This document shows, one piece after another, positions 1-5,674 of a stretch of 5,838 nucleotides of DNA. How positions within the stretch are numbered: position 1 is the stretch's first letter; every line of letters begins with the position of its first letter. Under the pieces are notes generated by a model that had not been told where the DNA came from, did not search any database, and saw only the letters and a list, made by a program, of their open reading frames with translations. The stretch is from Pseudomonadota bacterium (lineage in GTDB: Bacteria > Bdellovibrionota > Bdellovibrionia > Bdellovibrionales > JAEYZS01). Location of the stretch: contig JAEYZS010000291.1 in assembly GCA_023427925.1 (NCBI GenBank), positions 1 to 5,838 on the forward strand. The letters are read 5' to 3'. A program made the translations under genes and the position numbers.

Positions 1-1481
1 AATGAATATATAGATGCCCTCTCCCAGTCACTCTCAGCGGCATATTGGTACACTCTCAAGGAAAGTGACGGCTTGCTCAAAGGCTTTATCATGAGAGCTG
101 CAGGAAGCTCTTTAATGGTTTCCAAAAATAGCAATCCAAATCCTAATAATATCGCAGGTCGAAACAATGGGATTTCGACTCTGAGAAAACCTTTTAAGCG
201 AGACCCTAAGGTCTGGGCTGCTTCTGTATAGCTTTTATCTATATGGCGATACTGATCTCCCAATCCCCTTAGCATAAGCCCTCCGAACTTAGAAAAGTAA
301 AGGAGCATAAGCATGGTCATCAAAATAAAACTTCCAGCACTTAAAAAGGTTTCTCCTAAAATATTTGAGGCAAATAAATAATATCCGACAGCAAGTAACG
401 TACCTGGCAACCCATAACCTAATAGAAAAATATTAATCCAGGATTTCCCTTTCCACGAAAAGAAGAGCGCAATCATTCCCAGACCCACAAAAGTGCACGA
501 AAGGCCACCTATCACAAATGTTGATAGCAAAGAGTCCATCCATGGCAATTCCCACCACAAATTGAATGATCTTCCATGAAAAAATAAAATCCCAATTGGT
601 AAAGCATTAAATATTCCAATCCCCAAAGTCGTAGCTCCTATGAGAAGAATTTTGGAGGATGTGGGTATAGGAAAAATCCTTCTCAGTGATGGAAAATGCG
701 AAACGGAAGTATTCAGTACGGGGCGCTTATAGGTACGTGATCCGAGTAACAAAATGATGCAGATGAAAAGTAAGAACAAACTTATAACGGAAGCTCCGCC
801 AAAAGAAAATAACGCTCCCCATGATTTATAAAGTAAACGAGAAAGAGTGTTGATTCCAAAAAAATCAACAAAGCCGAAGTCCGCCGACGCCTCTAAGGCC
901 ACGAGCAATCCTCCACCAAAAGCCCATGGAAATATTATGGGAAGAATTACTCTACTGATAGTCTCTTGGAGTCCGCTGCCTAAACTAACACTGGCTTCAA
1001 TCAAAGTTGTGATTTGAGATTTAATCCCAGCAAGAACTGAAAAATAAACATAAGGAGATGCAACAATTCCATAAATGAATACAGATATTGGCAAAGTTCG
1101 AGGCTCAAATGTTGCCGATTCACCAAACCACCGAACGAGCAGGGTCTGCAATGGCCCCGAGTAATCCACAAAAGACAAAAATAAAAAGCCCATGACATAA
1201 GTTGGTACGGCTAATAGCAAAGACATGGAGACAGTATAAATAAAAGTTTTTTTTGCAAATAAGCTTATTAAGGCCCAACTCGTTCCAACAATGATAGCTA
1301 CGGTCGCACTACCTAAAGAGAAGACCAATGTACTGACTACACTGGGCAATAAGAGATGGGAGCTCAAATGCTCCCAGACATCTTGTTCAACAGATTTTGC
1401 TTCGAAGGCTAACTGAAAGATCGGCCCTAGAAGAATGACCAGACAGATTGCTCCAAAAACCCACTTCAGTGCTCGGCTCAT
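1..1481 (-). CDS. fbpB: FbpB-type ferric iron ABC transporter permease (C-terminus cut by window edge)
   Basis: This inner-membrane permease moves Fe3+ delivered by the periplasmic binding protein encoded just upstream. The frame is open for 493 codons from the ATG at 1481 to the left edge, so the C-terminus is missing. It is a fused two-domain permease: each half has several hydrophobic segments and an EAA loop that contacts the ATPase. The first loop is near residues 162-185 (EASVSLG followed by ILPIIFP) and the second near 420-443 (EAAQTLG followed by EIPLFRP). Two family hallmarks are readable: ADFGFVDFFGINTLSR at about 200-215, and ETIKELPAALMIKP at about 454-467 followed by a LRVYQYA stretch. 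Family members are usually slightly over 500 residues, so little is lost. The start overlaps the stop of the binding-protein gene as ATGA, and GGA lies 5 bases upstream of the ATG, which indicates translational coupling. The ATPase gene, if present, lies outside the window. Confidence 0.93.
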   Translation of the reverse strand, partial: MSRALKWVFGAICLVILLGPIFQLAFEAKSVEQDVWEHLSSHLLLPSVVSTLVFSLGSATVAIIVGTSWALISLFAKKTFIYTVSMSLLLAVPTYVMGFLFLSFVDYSGPLQTLLVRWFGESATFEPRTLPISVFIYGIVASPYVYFSVLAGIKSQITTLIEASVSLGSGLQETISRVILPIIFPWAFGGGLLVALEASADFGFVDFFGINTLSRLLYKSWGALFSFGGASVISLFLLFICIILLLGSRTYKRPVLNTSVSHFPSLRRIFPIPTSSKILLIGATTLGIGIFNALPIGILFFHGRSFNLWWELPWMDSLLSTFVIGGLSCTFVGLGMIALFFSWKGKSWINIFLLGYGLPGTLLAVGYYLFASNILGETFLSAGSFILMTMLMLLYFSKFGGLMLRGLGDQYRHIDKSYTEAAQTLGSRLKGFLRVEIPLFRPAILLGFGLLFLETIKELPAALMIKPLSKPSLSLRVYQYAAESDWERASIYS

Positions 1482-2464
1482 TGATATCCGACAGCATCCA
1501 TCAACATAACGGCTTGCTTTTGCCGCTTGCCTGCTACTGAGAGATTCATTTCATCCGGTTTGAACGTTCCGAAGTTTTTAAGAATTGGATTCAAAGTGAT
1601 TTTTTCAACCACTGGAAATTCAAGATTCATTTCAGATAATAGTGTTTGAGCTTCTGGTTGCACTGACCACTCGATAAACTTTTGCGCTAAAGCTTTTTTC
1701 TTTGAGGATTTTGTTACTCCAATTCCAGAAATATTCACGTGTGCACCAGATGTCTTTTGGTTTGGCCAAAATATTTTTGCTGGAAATTTTGGATTATCTT
1801 TAATTACCTTTCCTAAGTAATAGCTGTTTACTATTCCCAGTTGGCATGGCCCGTTTTCAAGAGCTTTAATTAAAGATGTATCATCCGAAAAGACTTTAGC
1901 GCCAAGATTATTAACCCAACCTTGGACTACAGATTTAGTCTTTTCCTCGCCAAGCCTTTCGATCAACATCGCAACTAGTGATTGATTATAAACCTTGCTC
2001 GATGACCTTAAACACAGTTTTCCTTTCCATTTTGGATCAGCAAGATCCTCGTATGTCGAAAGTTCCGACGGCTTAATTTTGTTTGGATTATAAACAATTG
2101 CTCTTACTCTACGAGTCACACCAAACCATTGATTCGACGGATCTTTGAGCGAAGAGGACAGGTTTGAATCCAGCAGCTCACTTTTAACCGGACTCAGTAG
2201 TCCTAAGTCCGCAGCTCTCCACAAATTCCCCGCATCTACGACCAACAACAGATCAGCAGGACTCTTATTTCCTTCGCGTTTAAGTTTCTCAAGGAGAGGT
2301 CCTTCTGAATCGTAGACAACCTTTACTTTATTTCCGGAATTGGCTTCGTAAGCTTTGATGAGGGGTTCTAATAATTGCTCTTTTCGAGTTGAATATATCG
2401 TAAGTTCTTCGGCCCAAACCGAAGACGCAACAAACAAAGAAAGTACTACCAATAAGCTTTTCAT
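1478..2464 (-). CDS. Periplasmic ferric iron-binding protein of the FutA/FbpA family
   Basis: This is the substrate-binding subunit of the Fe3+ ABC importer whose permease follows it with a 4-base overlap. The product is 328 residues from the ATG at 2464. A Sec signal peptide covers residues 1-18 (cleavage after SSVWA, before EELTIYS). The mature protein begins with LTIYSTRKE, and the first candidate iron-ligand tyrosine is Y24. Further family features are the WFGVTRRVRAIVYNP segment (R118, R119 and R121 near the anion site), SSSKVYNQS with Y159, and the paired tyrosines Y215-Y216 in NSYYLG, the classic metal-binding pair. C151 and C207 are the only cysteines and could form a disulphide. Ligand assignments come from family knowledge, not structure. 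A TTG at 2470 in the same frame would add two residues, but it lies 1 base from AGGAGG, so ATG is preferred. The symbol is left blank because FbpA and FutA cannot be separated by eye. Confidence 0.93.
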   Translation of the reverse strand: MKSLLVVLSLFVASSVWAEELTIYSTRKEQLLEPLIKAYEANSGNKVKVVYDSEGPLLEKLKREGNKSPADLLLVVDAGNLWRAADLGLLSPVKSELLDSNLSSSLKDPSNQWFGVTRRVRAIVYNPNKIKPSELSTYEDLADPKWKGKLCLRSSSKVYNQSLVAMLIERLGEEKTKSVVQGWVNNLGAKVFSDDTSLIKALENGPCQLGIVNSYYLGKVIKDNPKFPAKIFWPNQKTSGAHVNISGIGVTKSSKKKALAQKFIEWSVQPEAQTLLSEMNLEFPVVEKITLNPILKNFGTFKPDEMNLSVAGKRQKQAVMLMDAVGYQ

Positions 2465-2568
2465 TCTCAAGCCTCCTCATTTGCCTATTTTGTACTCGAC
2501 AATATCCCCAATGGCTAGGACAACTAAAACCAGTTGCCCCAATGAAAACTAGGTGAGAATATAATGCC
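2465..2568. promoter_or_regulatory. Divergent intergenic region with direct and inverted repeats (candidate operator)
   Basis: These 104 bases separate the iron-uptake operon (minus strand) from the SEC-C protein gene (plus strand), so both promoters should lie here or just inside the genes. No convincing -35/-10 pair was found on either strand. Two copies of CCCCAATG lie at 2506-2513 and 2537-2544, 31 bases apart. Each is followed closely by CTAGG (2515-2519 and 2549-2553). Between them is an inverted repeat, CAACT (2521-2525) with AGTTG (2532-2536), flanked by GG and CC across one mismatch. Spacing near three helical turns would suit a regulator, but no known binding site was recognised and no clear Fur box is visible. 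Confidence 0.35.
2472..2477 (-). promoter_or_regulatory. Shine-Dalgarno site that fixes the iron-binding protein start
   Basis: AGGAGG on the minus strand is a near-perfect Shine-Dalgarno sequence. It is 7 bases from the ATG at 2464 but only 1 base from the alternative in-frame TTG at 2470, so it selects the ATG. Confidence 0.8.
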
Positions 2569-3096
2569 ATGAACTGCCCTTGTGAATCCAATAAACCATT
2601 AGAAGCTTGCTGCGAACCCTTCATAAAAGGGTCAAGCTACCCAGAGACTGCCGAACAGCTTATGCGCTCAAGGTACACGGCCTATGTGTTAAAGGATATC
2701 CAATACATTAAAAAAACTCTCGCTAGAGAATCATTAAGCGACTTTGATGAAAAGGCCTCTATCGAATGGGCTCACAACGCTCAATGGAAAGGCCTCCAAG
2801 TTTTGTCCGTAAAAAAAGGACAATCCCAAGATACCAAAGGCACTGTAGAATTTATTGCAAAGTATAGCGATGGAAACACGACACTTGAACATCACGAAGT
2901 ATCCGAATTCAGAAAGAACAACCAAGGTCATTGGGTTTTTGTCGATGGTCACGCGCATACTCACGAAGAAGGACAAGGCCATCATCATCACAAACAAGAA
3001 ACTGTTGTCCGCGAGCAACCCAAAGTCGGACGAAACGATCCATGTCCATGTGGTAGCGGAAAAAAGTTTAAAAAATGCCATGGATCAAATTCTTAA
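2569..3096 (+). CDS. YchJ-family SEC-C zinc-motif protein with His-rich linker
   Basis: The 175-residue product matches the YchJ family layout closely; E. coli YchJ is about 150 residues. It begins with a short Cys motif ([16 protein letters not shown]3, C5, C14, C15). The family core follows with [13 protein letters not shown] at about 31-43, then an NTF2-like domain to about residue 127. It ends with a canonical SEC-C zinc motif, [17 protein letters not shown] (C159, C161, C170, H171), the same motif that binds zinc at the SecA C-terminus. The protein should be cytoplasmic; there is no signal peptide or membrane segment. Its biochemical role is unknown. The extra length comes mainly from a linker at 128-141 with seven histidines in 14 residues, absent from E. 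coli YchJ as I recall it. AGGTGA (2551-2556) is the likely ribosome site, 12 bases from the ATG, which is rather far. The gene is divergent from the iron importer. Confidence 0.92.
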   Translation: MNCPCESNKPLEACCEPFIKGSSYPETAEQLMRSRYTAYVLKDIQYIKKTLARESLSDFDEKASIEWAHNAQWKGLQVLSVKKGQSQDTKGTVEFIAKYSDGNTTLEHHEVSEFRKNNQGHWVFVDGHAHTHEEGQGHHHHKQETVVREQPKVGRNDPCPCGSGKKFKKCHGSNS

Positions 3097-3159
3097 ATTG
3101 CAATTAACGTAACATTTGAGCTCATATTATGTAGTCTTATTCACAGACGCACAATGCAC

Positions 3160-3201
3160 TGTATTCCTTCCATTGAACTTTGTATAAGCGGCTCCTACAT
3201 A
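3160..3201 (+). promoter_or_regulatory. Possible promoter for the small lipoprotein gene
   Basis: Two weak readings compete. TTGAAC (3173-3178) and TACATA (3196-3201) are separated by 17 bases but would leave a very short leader. TATAAG (3183-3188) is a better -10 box and would give a leader of about 30 bases, but it lacks a good -35. No terminator is visible after the preceding gene, so read-through from it is also possible. Confidence 0.22.
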
Positions 3202-3224
3202 CACACACTTAAAGGAGTTATAAA

Positions 3225-3827
3225 ATGAGTTCAAAGTTACTAATAGCAATGCTAGCAATAGGTTTTACAATGGGAGCCTGCTCTGATGATGCCGAAGAAA
3301 CAATCCATAATTTACGAGCGGCACCTGATCTACAGGGCTCATTTTATGACGAATGCACTTCTGCCAAATTATTGGACGCTTCCGAGCAAATCCAGCTTTC
3401 ATTTGAAGGAAACAACTACACGCGTTCACAGGTTTTCTTTAGCGACCCCGAATGTACGCAGGAAATGGGACGCATAGAGTATAAAGGTGAATTTAAAGCT
3501 GGAGACGAAAGCGAGCAAACAGGAGGAACTTTAGATCTTGAGGTTTCAGAAGCTAAAATAAAAGTGACTTCTGATACTTTAGCCAAAGCTCTCAATGCCA
3601 TTAACTACTGTGGTCATTCGGATTTTGCTCCGGATAAAGAAGTGACTCTTAGTGGTGCACAAACAAAAGGACTGTGTCCTTTAGAAAATGTTCCGGTAAA
3701 TTTATATACGTCTTATAGATTACAAGACGAAAATTTAGTATTGAGTGACAGTGACATTACCACTATGGCAAAAGAGCCTAACGCAAGAAGCAGTGGTACT
3801 GCTCAGCGCACTTATATTAAACAATAA
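3225..3827 (+). CDS. Small predicted lipoprotein of unknown function
   Basis: I do not recognise this 200-residue protein. Residues 1-18 form a short lipoprotein signal peptide with the lipobox MGAC (lipidated C19). Serine at +2 favours outer-membrane sorting, and an acidic SDDAEE stretch follows. The mature part is soluble-looking and beta-rich. It has a segment LQGSFYDECTSAK (about 36-48), an F-x-x-x-x-Y pattern, and SDPECTQEMG (about 73-82), a layout I associate with small secreted or envelope proteins. Apart from C19 there are four cysteines, C44, C77, C129 and C151, an even number consistent with two disulphides. The tail after about 175 is polar and probably flexible. AGGAG (3213-3217) is 7 bases from the ATG, a strong start. 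It appears monocistronic and ends 23 bases before a strong terminator. Function cannot be stated. Confidence 0.85.
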   Translation: MSSKLLIAMLAIGFTMGACSDDAEETIHNLRAAPDLQGSFYDECTSAKLLDASEQIQLSFEGNNYTRSQVFFSDPECTQEMGRIEYKGEFKAGDESEQTGGTLDLEVSEAKIKVTSDTLAKALNAINYCGHSDFAPDKEVTLSGAQTKGLCPLENVPVNLYTSYRLQDENLVLSDSDITTMAKEPNARSSGTAQRTYIKQ

Positions 3828-3850
3828 TTATACTGAAAAATTATAAGATG

Positions 3851-3884
3851 CCGCCTTTAACAACTAAAGGCGGTTTTTCTTTTT
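3851..3884 (+). terminator. Rho-independent terminator after the small lipoprotein gene
   Basis: A perfect 9-base stem, CCGCCTTTA (3851-3859) with TAAAGGCGG (3865-3873), closes a 5-base ACAAC loop. It is followed directly by the T-tract TTTTTCTTTTT (3874-3884). The T-tract overlaps the stop codon (3883-3885) of the convergent gene on the other strand. Read from the minus strand, the hairpin starts 10 bases after that stop but has no immediate T-tract, so termination in that direction would be weaker. Confidence 0.93.
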
Positions 3885-4662
3885 ACCAAGCAAAACCAAA
3901 AGTTGCTCCGTACACAAAGTCTTCTCTTGATTCGGCCTCCACTAAAGTGGGATGTGTTTTTTTGTATTCTGTTTTTGTAAATGCACCTTCAACATTCAAC
4001 TGAAAGGTTCTGCCAAATTGTAGGCCAACGACGACAGATTGTTGCGACCCCTCACCTTTGAGATCCGCAGTAATTGTTGTCACCCCAGCCTCAGTTCTCT
4101 CAAGCTTTGTCTCAAGCTCCCACTCAGTCATCCATGGTCCCGCATAGAAAAGCCATCTGTCATGAGGACGAAACCCAAGCAATAGAAAATATTCATAACC
4201 GGAAAATGAAGAGTCATCTTTTACCGTCACTCCGCTAGACGTCGATTCTGAGTTGGTTAAACCACCGCCTCCAAGCCCACCTCCGCCAACAGCTAAAGAA
4301 AAGTCTCCCCTTTTGCCGAGCTTAACGGAGTTTCCTAAGATCTGATATTTGAGGCCCACACTTAGATAGCTGTTGTAATTGATAATTCCATATACATCCA
4401 GTCCTGGGATGATATTCATATCTAAGCCGGTATGAGCTCCCGTTTCGATGTTGATAACTGGATCAGAATCCGGTGTCGCGCTGTACTTGTCCTGAATTAA
4501 TTCGATTTCACTTCCCCCATTCAGACCGCCTCTGACTCGCCCTTTAAAAGACCTTTCACCTTGAGACTCTGGAGTAACAAATCGCGTAGCCGGCACTTGT
4601 ACAGACACAGTAGAGCAAGCACTCAATACTAAAATCAAAACACCCCATAATACAAATTTCAC
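3883..4662 (-). CDS. Predicted outer-membrane beta-barrel-like protein with lipoprotein signal
   Basis: The 259-residue protein is unrecognised by name. Residues 1-15 are a hydrophobic signal ending in the lipobox LSAC, making C16, its only cysteine, the probable lipid attachment site; S17 favours the outer membrane. From about residue 70 the protein reads as alternating amphipathic strands rich in Gly, Tyr and Phe (LDVYGIINYNSYLSVGLKY, YEYFLLLGFRP, SVVVGLQFG, FVYGATFGFAW). It ends in an aromatic residue, W259, as expected of the C-terminal strand recognised by the barrel assembly machinery. A Gly-rich segment GGGGLGGGG lies at about 126-134 and a Ser/Thr-rich loop at 137-155. The start is GTG at 4662, chosen because AGGGGG (4668-4673) lies 5 bases upstream and no ATG precedes the signal peptide. 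The gene converges on the small lipoprotein gene and shares its terminator region. A porin-like or structural role is possible, but no substrate can be given. Confidence 0.82.
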   Translation of the reverse strand: MKFVLWGVLILVLSACSTVSVQVPATRFVTPESQGERSFKGRVRGGLNGGSEIELIQDKYSATPDSDPVINIETGAHTGLDMNIIPGLDVYGIINYNSYLSVGLKYQILGNSVKLGKRGDFSLAVGGGGLGGGGLTNSESTSSGVTVKDDSSFSGYEYFLLLGFRPHDRWLFYAGPWMTEWELETKLERTEAGVTTITADLKGEGSQQSVVVGLQFGRTFQLNVEGAFTKTEYKKTHPTLVEAESREDFVYGATFGFAW

Positions 4663-4757
4663 GTATTCCCCCTAAAAAGACAGTCTAGTCAGTATGAGTA
4701 AAAATTGGCCAGCTTAAAATAGTCCTTTCTTTCGAAGTTGGGCTTTGGTAGATATAC
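4663..4757. other. Divergent promoter region between the barrel-like protein gene and the riboswitch
   Basis: The start of the riboswitch transcript and the promoter of the minus-strand gene must lie in or near this stretch. On the plus strand TAAAAT (4715-4720) is a fair -10 box that would start the RNA about 30 bases before the aptamer, but no good -35 is seen. TATACT (4753-4758) looks better as a box, but would start transcription inside the 5' strand of P1 and spoil the aptamer. No firm call can be made. Confidence 0.25.
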
Positions 4758-4885
4758 TAACGTTAGGGAGTAGTTCCTCTGCCAGGCAGAGATGATTGGT
4801 CGACATACTGGGCAATACCCCGGTCAATCAATACAAAAATCATTCGATTGGATTTTTAAGTATGAACGAGACTAGCATAACGTTA
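4758..4885 (+). promoter_or_regulatory. yybP-ykoY manganese riboswitch aptamer
   Basis: This RNA senses Mn2+ and controls the exporter gene downstream. Read by eye, it forms a four-way junction. P1 pairs the two copies of UAACGUUA (4758-4765 and 4878-4885). An internal loop L1 contains GGGAG (4766-4770) opposite GCA (4875-4877). A second P1 segment pairs UAGU (4771-4774) with ACUA (4871-4874). Hairpin P2 is CUCUGC/GCAGAG (4777-4791). Arm P3 is UGAUUG/CAAUCA (4793-4798, 4825-4830), carrying the ACAUACU L3 element (4803-4809) and capped by CUGGG/CCCGG. The last hairpin is AAAAAUC/GAUUUUU (4835-4857). GGGAGUAG and CAUACU are the conserved L1 and L3 elements that dock to form the metal site in the yybP-ykoY family (Rfam RF00080). 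The adjacent gene belongs to a family commonly found under this riboswitch. Nothing was computed; helices are from manual base pairing. Confidence 0.87.
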
Positions 4886-4959
4886 TTTATTGGCGTTGTG
4901 TGGTCTTGCGCAAAAATGCTCCAAGCCTCACAACATTAGGATGAGGGAAACTTGGAAGC
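4876..4959 (+). promoter_or_regulatory. Riboswitch expression platform: translational switch over the exporter start
   Basis: Three alternative helices can be drawn. Helix C pairs CAUAACG (4876-4882) with CGUUGUG (4894-4900), overlapping the 3' strand of P1. Helix A pairs 4895-4912 with 4917-4934: GUUGUG/CACAAC, GG/CC, CUUG/CAAG and GCA/UGC around an AAAA loop. Helix B pairs CCAAG (4921-4925) with CUUGG (4951-4955) and CCUCA (4926-4930) with UGAGG (4942-4946), burying the Shine-Dalgarno GAGGG and the UUG start. A excludes both B and C, and C excludes P1. Inferred logic: Mn2+ stabilises P1, which blocks C, allows A and frees the start (ON). Without Mn2+, C forms, A is lost and B hides the start (OFF). 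No U-tract follows helix A or B, so control looks translational rather than by termination. Confidence 0.65.
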
Positions 4960-5515
4960 CATATTAAACTCTTTTCTTATTGTAGGGATCGCCGAGATCG
5001 GCGACAAAACTCAACTCTTAGCACTGCTTTTGACTTTGAGATTTCGAAGAAAGCCGTGGCAGATTATCTCGGCAATTCTTATTGCAACCTTACTAAACCA
5101 TTTCATTGCAGCCTATTTAGGCCAATTTATTTTTAGCTTTATTGATCCAAAAATCCAGCGCTGGTTACTAGTGGTTTTATTTGTCGCCTTCGGACTTTGG
5201 GCACTTGTTCCCGACGACGAAGACAATATCAAGGCAAACCACCCGTATGGGGCATTCGTCACATCGCTCGTCTGCTTCTTTTTAGCTGAGATGGGAGATA
5301 AAACACAACTTGCTACTCTGGCGTTGGGCGCCCAGTTTAAGGACTCTCTTGCAGTCACTTTCGGTACGACTCTTGGAATGTTATTTGCTAATATTCCAGT
5401 TGTTCTCTGGGGAAATGCTGTACTTAGAATTATACCGCTAAACAAAATACGAATTCTTGCCTGTATTTTGTTTTTTGCTTTTGCTATCTCAATTGCCGTA
5501 TTCGGAAAATTTTAA
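4952..5515 (+). CDS. mneA: TMEM165/GDT1 (UPF0016) family manganese exporter, MneA-like
   Basis: This 187-residue inner-membrane protein belongs to the UPF0016 cation/proton antiporter family, whose bacterial members such as Vibrio MneA export Mn2+. It has the internal duplication of the family: each half carries one E-x-G-D-K-T-Q motif, EIGDKTQ at 15-21 and EMGDKTQ at 113-119, whose acidic residues form the cation site. About six membrane segments are visible, three per half, split by a polar acidic loop (PDDEDNIKANHP, 87-98). Length is typical of bacterial members. The start is TTG at 4952. It is the only initiator before the first motif, the frame has a stop at 4937, and GAGGG (4943-4947) lies 4 bases upstream. 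Both this site and the start codon fall in a hairpin controlled by the manganese riboswitch, so expression should rise with Mn2+. The symbol follows the family and regulation; substrate is inferred. Confidence 0.92.
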   Translation: MEAILNSFLIVGIAEIGDKTQLLALLLTLRFRRKPWQIISAILIATLLNHFIAAYLGQFIFSFIDPKIQRWLLVVLFVAFGLWALVPDDEDNIKANHPYGAFVTSLVCFFLAEMGDKTQLATLALGAQFKDSLAVTFGTTLGMLFANIPVVLWGNAVLRIIPLNKIRILACILFFAFAISIAVFGKF

Positions 5516-5674
5516 GGCTCTTTTGAGTGAACTGTACGTTGGTCATGAGCCACAGGTCGAGAGTTTTTTCGCGTCTCAAAGACTAATTCTAGGTTTGTTA
5601 AGTTATCTAGTATATTAGTTGTTGGGTTTCACAGAATTGTAAAGTAATCTTGAGTTATAACAACGAGGTAAAAT
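5516..5674. other. Intergenic region with an imperfect inverted repeat
   Basis: No convincing gene or terminator is seen in these 159 bases. GGCTC (5516-5520) and GAGCC (5547-5551) could pair but with a 26-base loop and no adjacent T-tract. An imperfect inverted repeat, ACTAAT-CTAG with CTAG-ATTAGT (arms 5582-5592 and 5607-5619), encloses 14 bases. TATATT (5611-5616), within its right arm, could be a -10 box for the gene at 5675, which would make the repeat an operator candidate, but no good -35 supports it. Confidence 0.3.

Noticed and set aside
2465..2470. In-frame TTG start for the iron-binding protein at 2470
   Set aside because: It lies 1 base from AGGAGG, too close for initiation. The ATG at 2464 is 7 bases away and gives a normal signal peptide.
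2560..2565. Perfect TATAAT box just before the SEC-C gene
   Set aside because: It would start transcription at about the ATG at 2569, after the apparent ribosome site, so it is probably a chance match in AT-rich DNA.
2554..2568. Fur-box-like TGAGAAT in the divergent region
   Set aside because: Only one half-site resembles the TGATAAT consensus; the other half has almost no match.
2734..3081. Minus-strand open frame opposite the SEC-C gene
   Set aside because: It is antisense to a well-recognised protein and has no family features.
3090..3107. AATTGCAATT palindrome after the SEC-C gene as a terminator
   Set aside because: It has no loop and no T-tract.
4835..4857. AAAAATC/GATTTTT hairpin as an intrinsic terminator
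   Set aside because: The stem is almost all A-U and it sits inside the aptamer as the last arm of the junction, so it is better read as a riboswitch helix.
4941..4967. Short ATG reading frame (8 codons) overlapping the exporter start
   Set aside because: It is out of frame with the exporter, its own codons overlap the Shine-Dalgarno sequence, and the TTG start fits the family N-terminus. A leader peptide is not supported.
5113..5445. Minus-strand open frame opposite the manganese exporter
   Set aside because: It is a shadow of the exporter coding sequence with no recognisable domain.
5516..5569. Possible terminator after the exporter: GGCTC/GAGCC pairing and a later run of six T
   Set aside because: The stem is only 5 bases with a 26-base loop, and the T-run begins 12 bases after the stem, so it does not fit an intrinsic terminator.
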